Shown in pieces: positions 1 to 9,709 of a stretch of 64,000 nt of DNA (positions are counted from its first letter, which is position 1; every line of letters starts with the position of its first letter). This stretch comes from Undaria pinnatifida (Eukaryota; Sar; Phaeophyceae; Laminariales; Alariaceae). The notes under the pieces were generated by a model. The model did not search any database. It saw only the letters and a list, made by a program, of their open reading frames with translations, and was not told the DNA's origin. The position numbers and the translations under genes were made by a program. The DNA lies in contig JABAKD010000011.1 of assembly GCA_012845835.1 (NCBI GenBank), positions 4,820,697 to 4,884,696 of the forward strand, given 5' to 3'.

Positions 1-103
1 GCGTACCCACCGAGCCCGAGCTTGAGTTTTTTCGCCCAGCTGTCGTCCGAGTATATCGGTGGCGGTGGTAACGGCCGCGGGTGCGACGCCTACGATAGCG
101 ACG
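1..103 (-). CDS. Possible K+ channel exon: end of S6 and start of cytoplasmic linker
   Basis: On the minus strand an acceptor TTGCTAAG is followed by one base and 34 open codons running off the left edge. The product has a hydrophobic stretch VAIVGVAPAAV, then ILGRQLGEKTQARARW, which suits the cytoplasmic end of S6 and the basic linker after it. One leading base matches the phase 2 end of the pore exon at 886. A direct join would give TVG-V instead of TVG-YGD, so another exon should lie between. A plus-strand frame through the same bases is also open to a stop at 106-108, so the call is provisional. Confidence 0.4.
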
Positions 104-885
104 CTTAGCAATGGATAGAACGTCGTATGTTAACGGGCACCCAACCTCGAGCCAACCCAAAGCCATCTCGGATCCATCGTGAACACACGGTATAACCCTC
201 CCCGCCCCCCCGGCGGTTATCCTTCCCCCCCCCCCCCCCCCTCCTATAGCTATTCATGAGATGAGGTACCCCCCCCCCCCCCCCCTCTCTCCCTCCCTCC
301 AGCTCGCCTCCCACCCCTCCCACTCGTCTTTTCCTCCACCACCCCCCCCCAAAACTGCCCCCGTCCCCCAACACCCCCTCCGCCTGCCTCCTTGCCTCCT
401 CTCTACCATTGCGGTTATCCTCCCCCCCCCCCCCCCCCCTATGGCTATGCATGAGATGAGGTACCCCCCCCCCCTGTCTCCCCTCCCCTCCAGCTGGCCT
501 CACACCCCTCCCACTCGTCTTCTTCTCCACCCCCCCCCCCCATACTGCCCCCGCCCCCCAACAACCCCCTCCGCCTGCCTCCTTGCCTCCTTTCTACCAT
601 TGTCTCCTCTGTCTATCTTTCCCATTTTCTCGCCGTGTGGCAGAGAAGACAACGACGGTAATGTACGAGACATCACGCCACCGACCGCTCCCCCCGCCCC
701 CCCCGTGCTCCTTCCTATCGCAACCTCGCCCCCCACTCCTCCCCCCGCCTCGTTCCACAACCTCCCTCTCCCTCCCCCCTCCTCCTCCTCCTCTACCTTC
801 CTATCGCATTGTCGCCCCCCCCCCCCCCCCCCCCGCCCCCCCCCCCTCCGCCCCCGCTGTCATCGCCCCTCTTCGGTTGCCTCAC
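104..885. other. Intron: C-rich, two-copy tandem duplication, degenerate pore-exon copy
   Basis: Very C-rich on the plus strand with many C runs of 8-18. A block of about 190 bp is duplicated in tandem (about 220-410 and 411-602); both copies share a GAGATGAGGTACC motif and end in a CTACCATTG motif. At about 640-690 a degraded copy of the 3' end of the pore exon can be read on the minus strand (WRDVSYITVVV against WHDALYFTIVT). Long frames here are artefacts of C runs. Confidence 0.55.
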
Positions 886-1034
886 CCAACAGTGGAGAGG
901 GTAACGATGGTAAAGTACAGGGCGTCGTGCCATTGCATGCCGGGTTCGTTGAACGAATCCGTGCTCCCGTCGTCTTTCAGGCCCCGCTCCATGCCGTACA
1001 GGATGGCCGAGGTCATCATCACCACGCCAACCAC
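886..1034 (-). CDS. K+ channel exon: S5 and pore helix with TVG filter start
   Basis: 149-bp minus-strand exon, 49 codons plus two bases. It opens in phase 0 after an ACATAG acceptor and closes at GG before a GTGAGG donor. It encodes the end of S5 (VVGVVMMTSAILYGMERG), a short acidic turret, and the pore helix and filter WHDALYFTIVTLSTVG. The TxxTVG pattern is the K+ channel signature. The filter Tyr-Gly-Asp must come from the next exon because the donor splits the second glycine codon. Upstream, the intron carries several copies of its acceptor and first codons. Confidence 0.83.
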
Positions 1035-2318
1035 CTATGTGGGATGTTCGGGAGACAAAATTAGGTTTGATGCAACAGAGAGAGGCGTGTGAAGGGTGTG
1101 AAGAGGGGGGCGGGGGTATACTCAGTTTGTGCATGGCCGTAGTCGTATGACCATAGACCCTCGCATACCTACTACGCCCGGACAGAGCACGTCGGGTTTT
1201 CATCAACCAGGCTGGTGTGTCGGGGGGGGATGGGGGGGAGGGGGGATTAGGTCAATATCGCCACACTTACCACCTGGGTGGGATATTCGAAGACAGAATA
1301 GAGGTAGTGACCGGGAAGAAGGCGTGAGAGGCGTAAGGCGTGGGGGTGGGGATGGGGGGGGTGGGGGGGGTGGGGGGGGGGTGGGAGATACCACGCCAAG
1401 CGCCTGGGTGGGATATTCGGGAACATAATACAGAATATTGGAGTGAAAGAAGGCGTGTGAGGCGTTGCGGGGGGGGGGAGGGGGCGAGGTCATCATCACC
1501 ACGCCACCACCTGGGTGGGATATTCGGAGATAGAATCGAGTTTTTGGTGGTAGCGAATAGCAGCAAGGCGTGTCAGGGGGGGGGGGGGGGGGCGAGGTCA
1601 TCATCACTACCCCAACCTGGGTGAGATGTTAGGAGATAAGGGTTAGCGGAAGAGAGGGAGGTGCGGGAGGGGTGTGTGTAGAAGGGCGGACGGTGTGGAG
1701 ACTGGAGGGAGGCGCGCGACACGAAAGAATGTACGATAACTTTGTACTCGGTTGCGTTGTAAAGCGACGGAAGAAAGGAAACACATCTGACCAGAACCGT
1801 GCGGCGGCGTGTACAGCACCGGGTGTTATCGTTCCTTCACCGACCATGATTCTCCCCCAAATATCCCACAAAGATGGGCTCCCTCCCTCCTCTTGCCTGT
1901 CTCTTTTGCCCGTTTCCCTCGCCATCTTATTTGCCTCTTCGCTTCTCTCTCCTCATGGTCTCTCTCCCACCCCCTCTCACTATCTCTTTAATTCTCTTTC
2001 TCACCATGTTCTTCTCAATCTCTCCCCCCCTCCCTCCCTCCCTTCAATTCTGGCTTCGCTCATCTCCCTCTCCATCTCCCCCCCCCCCACTCCTCCTCCC
2101 TCCCTCTCTCGTCCCTGCCTCGCTCCCTCCCTCTCTCCCCTTCCCTCCTTCTTCCCCTCTCCCTCTCCATTGCCGTCTCCTTCTCCCCCCTCTCTCTCGG
2201 TCTTCCCCCCTGCCTCCTACAACATATCTCCCTCCCTCTCTCATTCCTACCCCTCTCGTTCTCTCCTTTCCCCCCACGAACAAGTCAAGTCGCATGGTTA
2301 AGGGTGACGCCCGCGTAC
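1035..2318. other. Intron with repeated acceptor/exon-start units, then C/T-rich tract
   Basis: From about 1250 to 1640 the intron holds diverged tandem units of roughly 100 bp. Each carries on the minus strand a CCCACCCAG acceptor-like core followed by sequence resembling the first codons of the S5-pore exon, with junctions near 1273, 1403, 1510 and 1616. Between units lie G runs. A short dispersed repeat lies at 1121-1205. From about 1860 to 2280 the sequence is CTCCCT-rich. No other gene is seen. Confidence 0.6.
1121..1205 (+). repeat. Dispersed repeat, inverted copy at about 51953-52040
   Basis: Begins GTTTGTGCATGGCCGTAG and continues through a segment containing ATAGACCCTCGCAT. The reverse complement of 51953-52040 matches with few changes. 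The two copies are about 51 kb apart in opposite orientation. No coding function is evident and the element type is unknown. Confidence 0.6.
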
Positions 2319-2427
2319 CTTAACTATTAGGAGAGTCGCCTTGATGGTCACGTCGTCATTGGAAAAAACGCCCGCCAAGAGCTTGTGGTTCCGCATGACG
2401 CGGATCGCTTTATCCACTCGTAGGTAC
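2319..2427 (-). CDS. K+ channel exon: S4 voltage sensor and S4-S5 linker
   Basis: 109-bp minus-strand exon between a TGCAAG acceptor and a GTACGC donor: one base, then 36 codons. With the AG from the previous exon the first codon becomes AGG, giving RYLRVDKAIRVMRNHK, with positive residues mostly every third position as in an S4 voltage sensor. The exon continues with LLAGVFSNDDVTIKATLLIVK, the linker and beginning of S5, and joins in frame to VVGVVMM of the pore exon. A pyrimidine-rich pentanucleotide array sits just upstream of its acceptor. Confidence 0.82.
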
Positions 2428-2483
2428 CTTGCAGAATTCGTTCGGACGAGCACGATATGATGGAGCCCAGAACCCATGTGGAG

Positions 2484-2698
2484 ACGAAACGAAACGAAAC
2501 GAAAAACGACGAAACGAAACGAAACGGAACGAAACCAAACGAAACGAAACATAACATAACGTAACGTAACGTAACGTAACGTAACGTAACGTAACGTAAC
2601 GTAACGTAACGTAACGTAACGTAACGTAACGTAACGTAACGTAACGTAACGTAACGAAACGAAACGAAACGAAACGAAACGAAACGAAACGAAACGAA
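2484..2698. repeat. Two-tone pentanucleotide array ACGAA / ACGTA
   Basis: The plus strand runs as ACGAA units, switches to a homogeneous block of about twenty ACGTA (CGTAA) units at about 2552-2655, then returns to ACGAA units until 2698. On the minus strand, the sense strand of the channel gene, it reads TTTCG/TTACG and lies about 57 nt upstream of the S4 exon acceptor. All three minus frames stay open through it and give Arg-Phe-Val/Arg-Tyr-Val repeats, which is a length artefact and no protein. Confidence 0.9.
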
Positions 2699-3359
2699 GG
2701 GAGAAACAAAAACGACGCGAAACGAAATGCCGCGGCGAAGACAAGCCAACCAAAGCGAAACGGAGCGAACCGAAACAAAAAAAGAACCGAAACGGACCAA
2801 AACAAAGCAAAGCGAAACGAAGTGAGACCAATATCGTTGGAATGCTAGTCGTTTTACCTCGTTGAGCGTTAGTGTGTTTGCTACATATCACATTTTATTG
2901 GGTAGGAAAACACATGCCAACAGCATCATTCCGACGAACGCCTCACCCCAAGACCAAAACCCAACCCACGACAAAAAAAACAACTAGATAAAGACGTCAA
3001 AAACGGCCCCTTGTAACAACAGCCCTAGCAAGACCTACAAACTTCGCTGGTCAGGATAGCCAAACGTTAAGGCCGGGATAACTCCAACCCAACGAATTTC
3101 ACCAGACAAAAAACTCAAACAATAAGTGGGGCGACACATAAACCGCACGGGTATCATACGTAACGGAGCAGTGACGGAATTAGCTTTTGCATGTTTTACG
3201 GTTAAATCTTTTTTAGTTTCCAACAACCCACCATGATTTGGTACGAAATCGCAGCAGCAGCAACAACCAAAAAAACAGATGTTTGCTGTGCACAAGTACT
3301 TTTGGACCGGACCGTGGGACCGCTCATTGGGTCGCACTTTCCCTGTCTGGTTTCGAGCG

Positions 3360-3652
3360 GACGCACGCTACGACAGAGGTGCACCACTTTTTTTTCTCAA
3401 CACTACCCCTCAATTGCGGGAGCTTCAAGACCTCTCCCAAAAAGCTGATTTTATTGGGAGAGAAAAATGTAAACAAGCTACTAACCACCGGATGAAAAAT
3501 CCCATGGTCTAGGTCAGGTACAAACAAAAACGATCGAATCATGCCAAAAACAAAAAATAAATGGGGCGTATTTTCCGACGGTTTTGGGTTTCCCCGTCAT
3601 TCAGAAACCATTTTCGCCAAAAAAAGGTATACCTTCTATCGTAGCAAGCGTC
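3360..3652. mobile_element. MITE family M3 copy (GACGCATGCTACGGTAGAGG termini)
   Basis: The left end reads GACGCACGCTACGACAGAGG and the right end is its near-perfect inverse (CTATCGTAGCAAGCGTC). The interior shares CGTCATTCAGAAACCATTTT and AAAAATCCCATGG blocks with the copies at 39406-39659 and 52.5-53.2 kb. Non-coding, about 290 bp. No clear target duplication is seen. Confidence 0.7.
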
Positions 3653-4758
3653 TTGTGAGGAACACCAGCCCCCCCCCCCCAAAGAGGAGAGCGTTGAAAA
3701 AAAGGGAAAATGGTAAGATGTGCACCCCCGACGAACGATAGCATAAGAAACGGCCGGCATATTCGTAGCGCTCGACAACACAGGTCAACGAAACACTGTG
3801 ACCAAGCCAAAAAAAAAAAGTCGAAACCAGGGAGCCACACTCCAATCCAGAACCAAGAACCTAAATCTATGGCTGAAGACGAAAAAAGAAGACAAACGCG
3901 CAACCGAAGGCCAAGACAACAATCGTCGAAAAACAAATATTATTATTGCTTTTGCGACATTGAAAAAAAAAAATCTTGCCATTTTTTAGCCGATGCGCGC
4001 TTCGATAGAGGAAGTGGCACTTTGGGGTGGGGGGGCTGAAAAAAAAATCCGAGTGTTTTCTGAGTGACGGGGCGGGGGCTCTTTAGCCCCCCAAAAATGA
4101 TCGAAAAAAAATGAAAATTCTTGGTTTTTTCCAACGTGGACGTCTTGTTTTATGCCTTAACTCCTTTACATAGTTCTGGAAACCCTTTTTGGAGACAAAT
4201 TTACTTGAAATTAGTATAGGAAGGGGATTGTGGGCTCTGAAGGGGTTAAGCCATGGGTTTTGGTCATCGGGCTCTGCACTTTCAGTTTTTCACTCAAAAT
4301 TTCGTTTCCGGGTGAACCAGTGCAGGTATACAAGCGAGGTCGGAGGAGCTTCCGACAAGAAAAAGAAAATACGGCGCACATTTTTACCGTGCGTAGCTTG
4401 TGTCAGCCCGGGTGTTTTGTGACTCACCGGGCTCTTCAACGAACAAACTAGCGACCAAGGCTCTACGATGGGGGGGGGTGGGGGGGGGGGGGGGGTACCG
4501 TTCCCCATTTTTCACTACTGAACTAGAGCCATTTTGGGCGATTTGCTTGGCGCACCGACTTTTGGCGATTTGCTTGGCGCAGCGTAGCAACGGAAGCTTA
4601 AGACTGCAAAAGGAACAGCTGGGGGGGGGGGGTGTCACCCGCGCGAAGTGACCCCGAGACACCGCAAACTAACGGCCCCAGAGAATGACCCATCCCTCGA
4701 CCGTCTTCAGCCAAAATAATTGGATCCATTACATGTTCCTGCTACACGATAATATTTT

Positions 4759-4975
4759 AAAAATAAAAATACACTCCAGCTGTGAGATCGAATATTTTGT
4801 CGAAACTCATCTTTGCAAGCTGTATGTGATACTCCGATCGCGCGTATTTCGGGTTGTGTGTCCTCATTAAGGATATGGGTCGGCGACTCCCCCTGGACCT
4901 ACAGCAGCGTAGATTATCAGGGTCAACAGGGTGATGTTAGTCAGTCTGTGCGCGGAAACTATAAAACCCGTTTTT
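4759..4975 (+). repeat. Dispersed repeat family R1, near-full copy
   Basis: Landmarks in order: CACTCCAGCTGTGAGATCG, CTTTGCAAGCTGTATGTGAT, GATCGCGCGTATT, GGTCGGCGACTCCCC, CAGGGTCAACAGGGTGATG and GCGGAAACTATAAAAC. At least ten copies in either orientation are present in the window. No protein and no terminal inverted repeat were found. A retroposon origin is possible but unproven. Confidence 0.8.
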
Positions 4976-5127
4976 GAGATATTACAATAATATTTGCGAC
5001 CCCATGCTACTTGCGAACTGTGCGGTGGGGGAGGGTGCACACCCTTCATTTCTGAGGCCCTTTCCTCCCTTACAAGCTACACATTTTTTTCTTTTCATTC
5101 TTAACACGAAAAAAACATCTTTGGAGA

Positions 5128-5395
5128 AAAATAAAGTGCTACCATGAGCCGCGTTCTGCGGTAACCCCCCCGACTTTTCTTTAACTAATTCGCCGGTTTC
5201 GAAAGCTGCTCCCGGCCGCGTCTCCTGAAATACAGTGCCCCTTGCCACCCAGACGCCATAGTCCGAGAGTCCCTTGCAAACAAGAACATAAGTGAAGATA
5301 TAATGTTCATACCATCCTTCCTCGTGTCGAGCAGCCATTAAACGTTCGTTATAGAAATCGCTGGTCTTGGGGGGGGAGCTATCGTAGGAGCAGTC
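5128..5395 (-). repeat. Dispersed repeat family R2
   Basis: Minus-strand landmarks are TGACGAACGTTTCATGGCTG (changed in this copy), CTCGACACGAGGAAGGAT, GGCAAGGGGCAC and ACGCGGCCGGGAGCAGCTTT. Other copies lie at 18385-18625 (minus), 22566-22935 (plus) and 46521-46800 (plus). One reading frame keeps a similar peptide in several copies (VARGT and RPGA.F), so an old coding origin is possible. Confidence 0.75.
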
Positions 5396-5454
5396 CATAC
5401 TGTACCGGTTCCCTGGGTGGCATGCGATGAAGTCGGCTTTTGAGATGCGAGTCT

Positions 5455-5756
5455 TGAGACGTGTGCACCACGATGGGCCTGGCACGTACGTCGGCTGACT
5501 TCCGATTTCATGGTTTTTGTATTTGTTTTGGCGGATGCATGAATTGCTTCAGCTATGATATATGCGTGTGTACCACTTTTGGTTCGCTTGTGTTTTGGTT
5601 TTTTCCTGGGGTATTCTTCCACTCCAGAGTGACTGGAGCCTGTCCTGTGACCATGGACTCGATTATGCGAGTTAATGTGAAAACAAGAACCGCAACAACA
5701 ACAGCAACAACAACAGCAACAGCAACGACAACAACAACAGCATCAACAACAAGCGG
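5455..5756 (+). repeat. Dispersed repeat family R3 with (CAACAA)n tail
   Basis: Shares CTGGAGCCTGTCCTGTGACC and TTATGCGAGTTAATGTGA with copies at 15175-15410 and 11475-11660 and with an inverted piece at 16538-16622. This copy ends in a CAA/CAG-rich microsatellite at about 5693-5755. The order body, TTAATGTGA, microsatellite resembles the 3' end of the LINE pieces at 24 and 28 kb, which suggests a 5'-truncated non-LTR retroposon. Confidence 0.7.
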
Positions 5757-6075
5757 TTGAAACAACCCCATATGGCCCAAGGTATACTACAAAAAAAAAA
5801 CACACACACACACAAAAAAAAACATAGGTTAAGGGAGCTCCGTCAGGTCAGGAAGCGTTTTCAGCCCCCCCCCCCAAAAAATGGTTACGAATTTTCATCG
5901 TAGAACGCGTCTCGTTTGATACCTATGATGAGCCATGGAATTGTGTAATACGGCTTGGGTTCGTAGCCCACATTTTTTTTGCCCGGGGCGAGGTACAGAG
6001 CTACTCGTAAGGATCGTTCGTCGTACCTAACGAACGCTCAAAAATTCAAGAGTCCAGCCTTGGTTCATCACACCA

Positions 6076-8120
6076 AAAAAGTATGTAACGGCTCCGTATC
6101 TATCGCCAAACGGTGTTAAATCAGTTCTTGTTTTATCGCTAAACGGTGTACCGTTATAACGCTCATCGCATTCATCGTGTAACGGTTTCCGATTTGTAAC
6201 GATTGTCGTAGTTGCCGCCAAACAATGTGTAAATTTTGTCGTGCATGTCATTCAACGGTGTGTAACGGTTTTAGTACACGTCACCAAACGTGTGTAACGG
6301 CTGACGTATGATATTTGTCTCCAAACGATGCGTAACGGCTAACGCATGTATCGCCAAACGGTGTGTAGTGGTTTTGGTATATATCGCCAAACGTGTGTAA
6401 CGGTTAACGTGTTCATCGCCAAACGGTGGGAAACGGTTTCGTATTGATCAACAAACGGCGTGGAACGGTTATTTCGTGCTTGCCGCCAAATGGCACGTAA
6501 CGGTGTTCGTATTAATCACCAAATGGTGATCAACTGTTTCCGGTATGTAACGGTTTTCGTATTTGTCGCCAAACAGGGTGTAACGGGTTACGTCTATATC
6601 GCCAAACGGTGTAACGGACAATTTTTCGTCCATATCGCCAAACGGTGTGTAACGGTTGAGTTGTAGTTGTCACCGAATGGCGTGTAACGGTTTTCGTACG
6701 TCACAACGGTGTGTCACACGGTTGTCGTAGCGATCGCCAAACGGTGTGAATCGGTAATCTCACTTGTCGGGAACCGTTTTTCCGGTGTGAAACGGCTTGC
6801 GTAAGTGAAGGCAACCGTTTGTAACGTTTTTGCATAGACCACATGCGATAAGGCGTGAAAAACATAATAAAAAAAAACGAAGGGAGCACAGGTACTTTCC
6901 ACACTAAAATGCCATATGTTCTGAGACATCTAGATTTTTTTTCAAGTTGATGTCAAAAATGAACGATCGCGCTCCCGAGCCAAGCCAGCTGCACTCCACA
7001 TCCAAGCCAGCCGCGCACGTACGGCAGCTCTGTGCAGCAATAGATATCAGAGAATTGCGACTATCTATGTTGCGGACTACCGCCGCACTCTTCTGTGGTG
7101 TACTTGCCGTCGAACCTGCAAACCACAAAGTCCGATAACCAACGTCAACAAGAGGAGCTACGCACGTGCCGATTGCCTGTTGCTGCAGCTTGCGTGTTTG
7201 CCACCTCTTCAGTCAAACGAACAGCACAAAGCGGTGGAAAAAACCTAGCGCACAACTTGAGGGGTGTGCACACCAACCTGTAGCGTTGACGTCCGATCAA
7301 CTCGGGGTGCGAACAACCGCCGAATACTTGGCAAGGGGCCATGGTTTGAGGGAGGGGATCACAGCCGAGTGTATCAAGTATGATGATGGTCATGACTTGC
7401 CGAGAGTGGACAATGAGGAGGAGTGGGTGCTGCGAAAAATAAGGCCTCGGATCTGGTGATTTGAAAATTTGGGGGTCTTCCACACGGCAAAGGCGTTTTC
7501 GACGCCGGGGAGTTTCAAACATCTTTTTTCCTACCGACGCTGACACTTTCGGTGTCCTGTCCAATTTGGCAAACTACAACTGCGTGAGCTTGCTTGTGAG
7601 GGCTGCTCCACCGACCGGTTGCTACACAGTAGTACTTTTGACCCTGTGTCTCGACCCACCCCCAAATTTATTCACTGGGGCTTGGCTTTAGACGTTGACG
7701 ACAAACACCAAAACCGCTGCACGCCTTTTGGCGTTGTATACGAAATCCATTACACCCCATTTGGCGAGAAATAGTGCTCGAAAACCGTTGCATGCGCGGC
7801 ACCGTTACACATCATTTGGATGTAAATACGAAAATCGTTACACACCGGAAAAATGTTACACAACATTTTGGCAAAATACGTGCGAAAACCGTTGCACACC
7901 GTTTGGGGACTACCACCAAAAATATTGTAAACCGTTGGGGGATGAACAAGAAACCGTTACGCACCGTTTGGAGTCATCTGCCAAAACCGTTACACCATGA
8001 GGTGACAAATTCGAAAGCCGCCGCACGCTGCACGCCGTTAGGCCATGCATACAGAAACCGTTACACCCCATTTACCGCCAAATTTTTGCTCGAAAGCCAT
8101 TGCATATACGCGAAACCGCT
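6076..8120. mobile_element. Foldback-like element: inverted minisatellite arms around a unique core
   Basis: The left arm (about 6076-6820) is a run of roughly twenty degenerate units of about 33-35 bp built on CGCCAAACGGTGTGTAACGG. The right arm (about 7690-8120) is about a dozen units in the opposite sense, built on AAACCGTTACACACCGTTTG. The core between them (about 6860-7690) has no repeat and no recognised protein; the longest frame there (minus, 7145-7564) looks like no known family. Long inverted arms made of short tandem repeats are the mark of Foldback-type elements. It lies in the channel intron. Confidence 0.65.
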
Positions 8121-8129
8121 ACTTGGTCC

Positions 8130-8345
8130 AGCAGACAAATGTCACGATTCCTGACATTTTCTTTTTATTCTGAAACATCACGCATGAAAAAAAAAAAAAA
8201 AAACGGCTTTTTGCCAGGAATCCTGACATCAACTTTTATGGAAAATGTTAAAACACGATTCAAAGTCCGGGTTCCTTCTGACAAATGTCATGAATTCGAG
8301 AAAAAAATGACACGTTATTTATACCAGAATTCCTGGCATTAGTTG
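8130..8345. repeat. Cluster of related short palindromes
   Basis: Four related near-palindromes recur within about 210 bp, for example AATGTCACGATTCCTGACAT near 8137, TTGCCAGGAATCCTGACATC near 8211, AAATGTCATGAATTCGAG near 8283 and CCAGAATTCCTGGCATTAG near 8324. The half-site is close to TGYCANGAATC. They abut the right arm of the foldback-like element. Binding sites or transposon ends are both possible. Confidence 0.55.
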
Positions 8346-8556
8346 TGTTCCGTTAGGGACGGTTCTAAGAGCCCCTCAAGCCATGTACCTCAGACAAAAT
8401 AAAAATGCTATAACCCCCTTTGTCGAGCGCCCCCCCCCCAAGAAAAAAAAAAAAAAAATCCAAATCAAAAAAGCCTAGCCAATACTGCTCTAAACCCGGC
8501 CAAAGCCACAACAGCAACACAAAAGCCCGAAAAAAAAACAAGCCACGAAAAATTAC

Positions 8557-8663
8557 CTGACGAAAGCCAGGGAGGTCATCCAGGGAGCAAAGGACCCGAA
8601 CGCCGGGAGGCAACTGACGAGGTCGGCTATCCCTCCCTTGCTCAGCGCGTACTGCAACGGGAC
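8557..8663 (-). CDS. K+ channel exon: S3
   Basis: 107-bp minus-strand exon with an AACGCAG acceptor and a GTAATT donor, starting in phase 0 and ending in phase 2. The product begins VPLQYALSK, continues with the S3 helix GGIADLVSCLPAFGSF and ends SLAFVR at the start of S4. The aspartate in S3 and the FVR just before S4 are typical of voltage-sensing K+ channels. No alternative frame here has a comparable reading. Confidence 0.8.
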
Positions 8664-9709
8664 CTGCGTTTTTACGCAAGGTCGTACATATGGCGCGGGG
8701 GTTGTTGAGGTTGGGGTTGGAGTTGGGGTTGGGGTTGAGTTACGGCGCCTTGGTTTCAGGATACTAGCAATACAATGATGTGTATAGCTGTCCGTACCAA
8801 GCTATATGCGGAGGGCCCAGAGTGTTAGTAGGGATCGAGCCGTCGGAGGCTCCCTGCTGCATTCTTGTGGAATAGCAGCGGCATTCAGCCGTTTGCCTAA
8901 TAGGGTTTGGACGATTTCGAAGGCCGTATCTTGATGGGTTCGTAATCCTTCGTACACCGGCCACCAACCATGTGTTATTCCAAACACGGCCGATGGAAGA
9001 AAGAAAAGACTGAACCACTGTACACTTGTCACGCATCATTCCTGTGCATGAATATCTTCACCCGTATCGCATGCATACTGCATCCCGTTGCACTGTATCG
9101 CTCAAACACCCGCTCCGCGCGTGTGGCGAGCTCGGAATCGCCACATCTCGAGAACCGGACTTTCCACCCAAATCCCGCTATACTGAGTTCAGGATACAGA
9201 CACCCGGAAGAACCATACGAGACGCAGGACCCAGGAAAGTGAGTGCCGTGGCTGTAGGTCTACACGAACTGTGAGAACAGCCGCAACGGTGAGTGATTTG
9301 TAGGCCACCCGTGACCCGTTTGTTTTAGTTGGAGTTAGGGTTGGGGTTGGGATTGGGCTTGGCCGGGGGGGGGGGGGGGGGGGGCGGGGTTGGGGAGGGG
9401 GGGAGGGTTGGGGTTGGGGTTGGGGATTGGGGTTCAAAAAAGTCTAGACCAAAAAACAAAACATAGTGTGGTAGGTTTTTTACCCTGTCACCGTAGCCCC
9501 CACCCGTTTCTCTCCCCTTTCTTACCCCCCCCTCTCATTATTACTGGGGCCGCTGCGTCGGAGAGCACGCAATCGACCCGATAAAATTACCCCGCATCCG
9601 ATCTCCGTTTGTCCCCCCCCCCTCTTATTCTATCTTAAGACTACGGCTATGCATGATATGAGTACACGCCCCCCCTTCCCCCCCCCCCCCTCCCCCCTCT
9701 TATTCCCAC
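8664..9709. other. Intron with telomere-like G/T tracts and a partial exon copy
   Basis: Contains GGTTGG-type tracts at about 8700-8745 and 9325-9430, the latter with a long G run. At about 9541-9600 there is a copy of the 3' end of the S1-S2 exon with its donor. Two overlapping minus frames at about 8764-9039 are open for 75-90 codons but match nothing recognised and are not needed for phase, so they are not called as an exon. Confidence 0.55.

Larger units (their letters stand above)
2428..8556. other. 6.1-kb intron between S3 and S4 exons
   Basis: This intron holds, in order: a pentanucleotide array, a MITE (3360-3652), A-rich sequence without features (3660-4150), fragments shared with 40.7, 54.4 and 55.5 kb (4160-4320), a GCTTGGCGCA-rich fragment (4500-4660), three dispersed repeats (4759-5756), a little-structured stretch (5757-6075), a foldback-like element (6076-8120) and clustered palindromes (8130-8345). 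No further exon was recognised in it. Confidence 0.6.

Noticed and set aside
1..108. Plus-strand frame ending in a stop at 106-108 (AYPPSPSLSFF...), as a C-terminal exon
   Set aside because: The minus reading fits the phase and topology of the channel gene better; the plus frame has no upstream context to test.
261..1092. Plus-strand frames of 169 and 267 codons rich in Pro and Ser
   Set aside because: They come from C runs and CTC repeats and overlap the well-supported minus-strand pore exon.
1672..2323. Plus frames of 149 and 209 codons
   Set aside because: Ser/Pro/Leu-rich products of CTCCCT low-complexity sequence inside an intron.
2298..2891. Minus frames of 131-197 codons with Arg-Tyr-Val repeats
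   Set aside because: Open only because of the pentanucleotide array; only the 2319-2427 part is real coding.
6076..8120. CRISPR-like array
   Set aside because: Repeats are degenerate, contiguous and inverted between arms, without unique spacers, and the context is eukaryotic.
8764..9039. Two overlapping minus frames as an extra channel exon
   Set aside because: Phases of the flanking exons already join, and neither peptide resembles an S2-S3 loop or other channel segment.
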